Of a stretch of 8,753 nt of DNA, positions 6,476 through 8,753 are shown in pieces. Position 1 is the first letter of the stretch. Each line of letters opens with the position of its first letter. A program made the position numbers and the translations under genes. The stretch is from an uncultured Collinsella sp. (lineage in GTDB: Bacteria; Actinomycetota; Coriobacteriia; Coriobacteriales; Coriobacteriaceae): assembly GCA_900545505.1 (NCBI GenBank), contig UQZC01000054.1, positions 1 through 8,753 on the forward strand, given 5' to 3'. The notes below the pieces were generated by a model, which worked only from the letters and a program-made list of their open reading frames with translations, was not told the DNA's origin and made no database searches.

Positions 6476-7329
6476 TACTGCTGCACCTCCTTGGACCTCG
6501 TGGCCTTAAGCTGGATCATGGAGATGGCCACGACCAGGATGCAGAAGATAACCGCCTTGGCCTGACCAATGCCCTGCCATGCGATACCGGCACGCGAATA
6601 GAACGTGTTGTAGATGTTCAGGGCGAGCATCTCGGTGGAGTGCGCGGGGGCGCCGCCGGTGAGGGCGAGGTTCTGGTCGAACAGCTTAAAGCCGTTGGTG
6701 ATGGACAGGAACAGGCAGATGGTGATGGTCGGCATCAGGTTAGGGATCTTAACCTTCCAAAACGTCTGCCATGCCGTAGCGCCGTCGACCTTGGCGGCCT
6801 CGATGTAGTCGGACGGAATGGACTGCAGACCAGCGATGTAGATGATCATCATGTAGCCGACCTGCTGCCACAGGGTCAGGATGATAAGGCCCCAGAAGCC
6901 AGCAGCAGAGTTAAGAGCGATGAGCTGGGCGCCCACGTTGGAGAGCAGGCAGTTGATCAGAATCTGCCAAATGTAGCCCAGCACGATGCCGCCGATCAGG
7001 TTAGGCATAAAGAAGATCGTACGGAAGATGTTGGTGCCTTTGAGCGCCTTGCGGGTGAGCGCCTGCGCAATGGCCAGGGCGATCACGTTGATGAGCACCG
7101 TCGACAGGAAGGCAAACGCCACGGTAAAGAAGAACGACGTGGAGAACTGCGGATCGGACAGCGCGCGCACGTAGTTCTCGATACCGACAAAGTGCGCGTT
7201 ACTAATGATAATAAACTGGCAGAACGAGAGATAGAAGCCCTGGATAAAAGGGATCACGAACCCGATCATAAACGCCAGGCACGTGGGCAGCATAAAGAGC
7301 GGCCACCAGCGCTTGAGTGCTTTGCCCAT
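6475..7329 (-). CDS. Sugar ABC importer permease, MalF-like
   Basis: This is the first membrane subunit of the importer, pairing with the MalG-like protein. The 284 residues begin with a short cytoplasmic KRWW segment and then a hydrophobic stretch at about 10-38. Further hydrophobic segments lie at about 65-90, 105-125, 145-167, 200-212 and 258-273. The EAA loop reads YIEAAKVDG (175-183) with KIPNLMP following. It lacks the large extracytoplasmic domain of E. coli MalF (514 residues), as is usual for the MsmF type in Gram-positive bacteria. Its ribosome binding site GAAAGGA (7337-7343) is seven bases from ATG. It follows the binding-protein gene after 87 bases containing a strong hairpin, and overlaps the next gene by one base. 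Confidence 0.92.
   Translation of the reverse strand: MGKALKRWWPLFMLPTCLAFMIGFVIPFIQGFYLSFCQFIIISNAHFVGIENYVRALSDPQFSTSFFFTVAFAFLSTVLINVIALAIAQALTRKALKGTNIFRTIFFMPNLIGGIVLGYIWQILINCLLSNVGAQLIALNSAAGFWGLIILTLWQQVGYMMIIYIAGLQSIPSDYIEAAKVDGATAWQTFWKVKIPNLMPTITICLFLSITNGFKLFDQNLALTGGAPAHSTEMLALNIYNTFYSRAGIAWQGIGQAKAVIFCILVVAISMIQLKATRSKEVQQ
6484..6492 (-). promoter_or_regulatory. Strong ribosome binding site for the MalG-like permease
   Basis: AAGGAGGTG on the minus strand, eight bases before the ATG at 6475, lies within the last codons of the MalF-like gene. It is the strongest match to the anti-Shine-Dalgarno sequence in the window, and it fixes the overlapping start. Confidence 0.85.
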
Positions 7330-7349
7330 AAAAGGGTCCTTTCAATATG

Positions 7350-7385
7350 CAGGGGGCGGGCAAACCAACGTCTGCCCGCCCCCTG
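7350..7385 (-). promoter_or_regulatory. Intercistronic hairpin between the binding-protein and MalF-like genes
   Basis: A perfect 13-bp stem pairs 7350-7362 with 7373-7385, with core AGGGGGCGGGCA against TGCCCGCCCCCT, around a 10-base loop. On the minus strand the stem is followed by GCATATTGAAAGG, with no T-run, so it should not act as an efficient intrinsic terminator. In E. coli a REP hairpin in the same place, between malE and malF, protects the malE mRNA and helps the binding protein exceed the permeases. I infer a similar role here. Confidence 0.7.
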
Positions 7386-7416
7386 TCGCTAATCAGATAG
7401 CTTGGGCAGCAACTGC

Positions 7417-8733
7417 TTACTCGGAAGCGGCCTTCTCGGTCTTCCAGCCATCGACGAAGGCGTTCTTGACGCCGTCCCACTTGCTGTTATCGGCAGCGTA
7501 GGCAATCAGAGCCTGCTTGAGGTTCTTCTTCCACTCCTCGGAGGGAATGTAGACGAAGTCCCAAGCGACGGTCTTCTTGCCGTCCTTGGCCATGGCAACG
7601 GCCTGCTGCGAGAAGACGTTGGTGGTCTCCTTGGCGCTCTTGAACGGAGCGGTCAGGCCCATCTTGTCGGCGATGATGCTGGTCGGGGTGTCAGCGGTGA
7701 CGCACCAATACATGAAGTCCTCGGTGGCCTTCTGGGCATCCTCGGAAGCCTGGGAACTGACGCACCAGTAGTTCTCGCCGCCGGAGCACAGGCCCTGGTT
7801 CTCCTCGCCGTCAACACCGATGTAGATCGGCATCATGCCAATCTGATCGTCGGTCATGCCGGCCTTGACGAGGTCAGAGTAGGCCCAAGAGCCGTTCTGG
7901 TAGAAGACGGCCTTGCCGGTTGCGAACTCGTTGGTGGCGTCGTCGCCGGTCTTGGAAGCAAGCTGCGAAGGATCGCAGGTGGAGTCGGTAATGTACAGGT
8001 CGAAGATCTGCTTGTAGTTGTCGAGGAACTCACCCTTGATCTCGTCGTCCTCCTGGTTGTGCTCCTTCTCAAACTCGTAGTAGAGCGGCATGTTGGCAAG
8101 GTGGGTGGTGTAGCGCCAGCTGGAGGAGTCGTCCATGCCGGCGGAAGTGAAGGCACCCTCGACACCAAGCTCGTCCTTGCGGGCCTGGATGTCATCGGCA
8201 CAAGCCTTCAGCTTGTCGAAGGAGTTGATGTCCTCGGCCTTGTAGCCAGCCTTCTCGAGCAGCTGCTTGTTGTAAATAATGCCGAAGCTCTCCTGAACCC
8301 AGTCGATGCACACATCCTTGCCGTCGGACTGCAGAGCCAGGGAGTCATCAATGAGCTCACCGCGGAGCTTGGTATCGGACAGGTCGGCGCAGTAATCCTT
8401 CCAGTTCTTAAGACCGGTGGGGCCGTTGACCTGGAACAGGGTCGGAGCGGAGCTCTTGGACATCTCGGACTTGAGCTTCTCCTCGTAGGTGTTGGAAGCG
8501 GCGGTCACGATCTTGACCTCGACGCCCTTCTCCTTCTTATAGGCCTTGGCGATCTCCTTCCACTCCTTGTCGACCTCGGGCTTGAATTGGAGGAAGTAGA
8601 CCTCGGCAGCGTCACCAGAAGCAGAGGAGCCGGAGCCGGCAGAACCACCGCAACCCACGAGGCCCAGACCAAGAACTGCAGCCGCGGAACCAGCAAAGCC
8701 CAGGAACTGCCTTCTGCTCATTTCGTTCTTCAT
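7417..8733 (-). CDS. Sugar ABC importer substrate-binding lipoprotein, MalE/MsmE-like, with Tat-type signal
   Basis: This extracellular lipid-anchored protein captures sugar and delivers it to the MalF/MalG-like permeases. From the ATG at 8733 it has 438 residues. The N-terminus shows a twin-arginine motif SRRQFLG (6-12), a hydrophobic stretch (about 13-27) and a lipobox LVGC with lipidated Cys28. A Gly/Ser linker (29-40) leads into a family 1 solute-binding fold. Many Trp and Tyr residues could stack on sugar rings. The region after Cys28 holds seven further cysteines (115, 142, 178, 253, 316, 324, 344), which is many for such a protein. GTG at 8751 is rejected because the GAAAGGGTGG ribosome site at 8740-8749 would then be inside the gene; that site lies six bases from the ATG at 8733. 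It is first in the operon. Family is clear; substrate (maltodextrin favoured by the neighbouring malQ and glgP) is inferred, and other oligosaccharides remain possible. Confidence 0.9.
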   Translation of the reverse strand: MKNEMSRRQFLGFAGSAAAVLGLGLVGCGGSAGSGSSASGDAAEVYFLQFKPEVDKEWKEIAKAYKKEKGVEVKIVTAASNTYEEKLKSEMSKSSAPTLFQVNGPTGLKNWKDYCADLSDTKLRGELIDDSLALQSDGKDVCIDWVQESFGIIYNKQLLEKAGYKAEDINSFDKLKACADDIQARKDELGVEGAFTSAGMDDSSSWRYTTHLANMPLYYEFEKEHNQEDDEIKGEFLDNYKQIFDLYITDSTCDPSQLASKTGDDATNEFATGKAVFYQNGSWAYSDLVKAGMTDDQIGMMPIYIGVDGEENQGLCSGGENYWCVSSQASEDAQKATEDFMYWCVTADTPTSIIADKMGLTAPFKSAKETTNVFSQQAVAMAKDGKKTVAWDFVYIPSEEWKKNLKQALIAYAADNSKWDGVKNAFVDGWKTEKAASE

Positions 8734-8739
8734 TACAAT

Positions 8740-8749
8740 CCACCCTTTC
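8740..8749 (-). promoter_or_regulatory. Ribosome binding site of the binding-protein gene
   Basis: GAAAGGGTGG on the minus strand lies six bases before the ATG at 8733 and sets that start over the GTG at 8751. The same GAAAGG core precedes the MalF-like and ATPase genes. The operon promoter must lie beyond the window edge at 8753. Confidence 0.75.
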
Positions 8750-8753
8750 ACAC

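Noticed and set aside
5756..6565. 269-codon plus-strand open frame antisense to the permease genes
   Set aside because: It has a highly charged, repetitive composition that mirrors hydrophobic codons of the membrane proteins, and no ribosome site.
7330..7416. Intrinsic terminator after the binding-protein gene
   Set aside because: The stem is strong, but on the minus strand no T-run follows it; the sequence after it leads straight into the next ribosome binding site.
8734..8751. GTG start at 8751 for the binding protein
   Set aside because: It would translate the GAAAGGGTGG ribosome site and add six residues before the signal peptide; the ATG at 8733 is well spaced from that site.

Overview
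The window holds six genes in two convergent blocks devoted to uptake and breakdown of alpha-glucans (maltodextrin or glycogen-like oligosaccharides). High G+C coding sequence, GAAAGG-type ribosome binding sites, a Tat-type lipoprotein signal on the binding protein and the general protein sequences suggest a high-GC Gram-positive of the Coriobacteriia, most like Collinsella. That placement is an inference from sequence style; no marker gene such as an rRNA is present.

Left block, plus strand. malQ (89-1594, 4-alpha-glucanotransferase) is followed after about 130 bases by glgP (1723-3990, alpha-glucan phosphorylase). A GC-rich hairpin with a weak T-run (1643-1682) lies between them. A strong intrinsic terminator (4019-4051) follows glgP. 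The two enzymes form a complete cytosolic route: MalQ disproportionates short maltodextrins into longer chains plus glucose, and GlgP phosphorolyses the longer chains to glucose-1-phosphate.

Centre. The 377 bases between the convergent blocks hold the glgP terminator, two 55-bp inverted-repeat units 81 bp apart (4092-4146 and 4173-4227), and the terminator of the minus-strand operon (4257-4299). The repeat pair is the least explained element in the window. Its four arms pair perfectly in a nested arrangement (1 with 4, 2 with 3) but only imperfectly within each unit.

Right block, minus strand, read from 8733 down to 4368. The order is a Tat-type lipoprotein sugar-binding protein, a MalF-like permease, a MalG-like permease (1-base TAATG overlap) and a MalK/MsmX-like ATPase. 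Together they make a complete CUT1-type ABC sugar importer. GC-rich hairpins without T-runs sit between the binding protein and the first permease (7350-7385) and between the second permease and the ATPase (5585-5611), so the operon is punctuated as binding protein | two permeases | ATPase. The importer probably delivers malto-oligosaccharides to MalQ and GlgP, although the substrate is inferred from gene context only. Nothing in the window is clearly a novel system; the best leads are the repeat pair, the lysine-rich insertion in the ATPase and the intercistronic hairpins.
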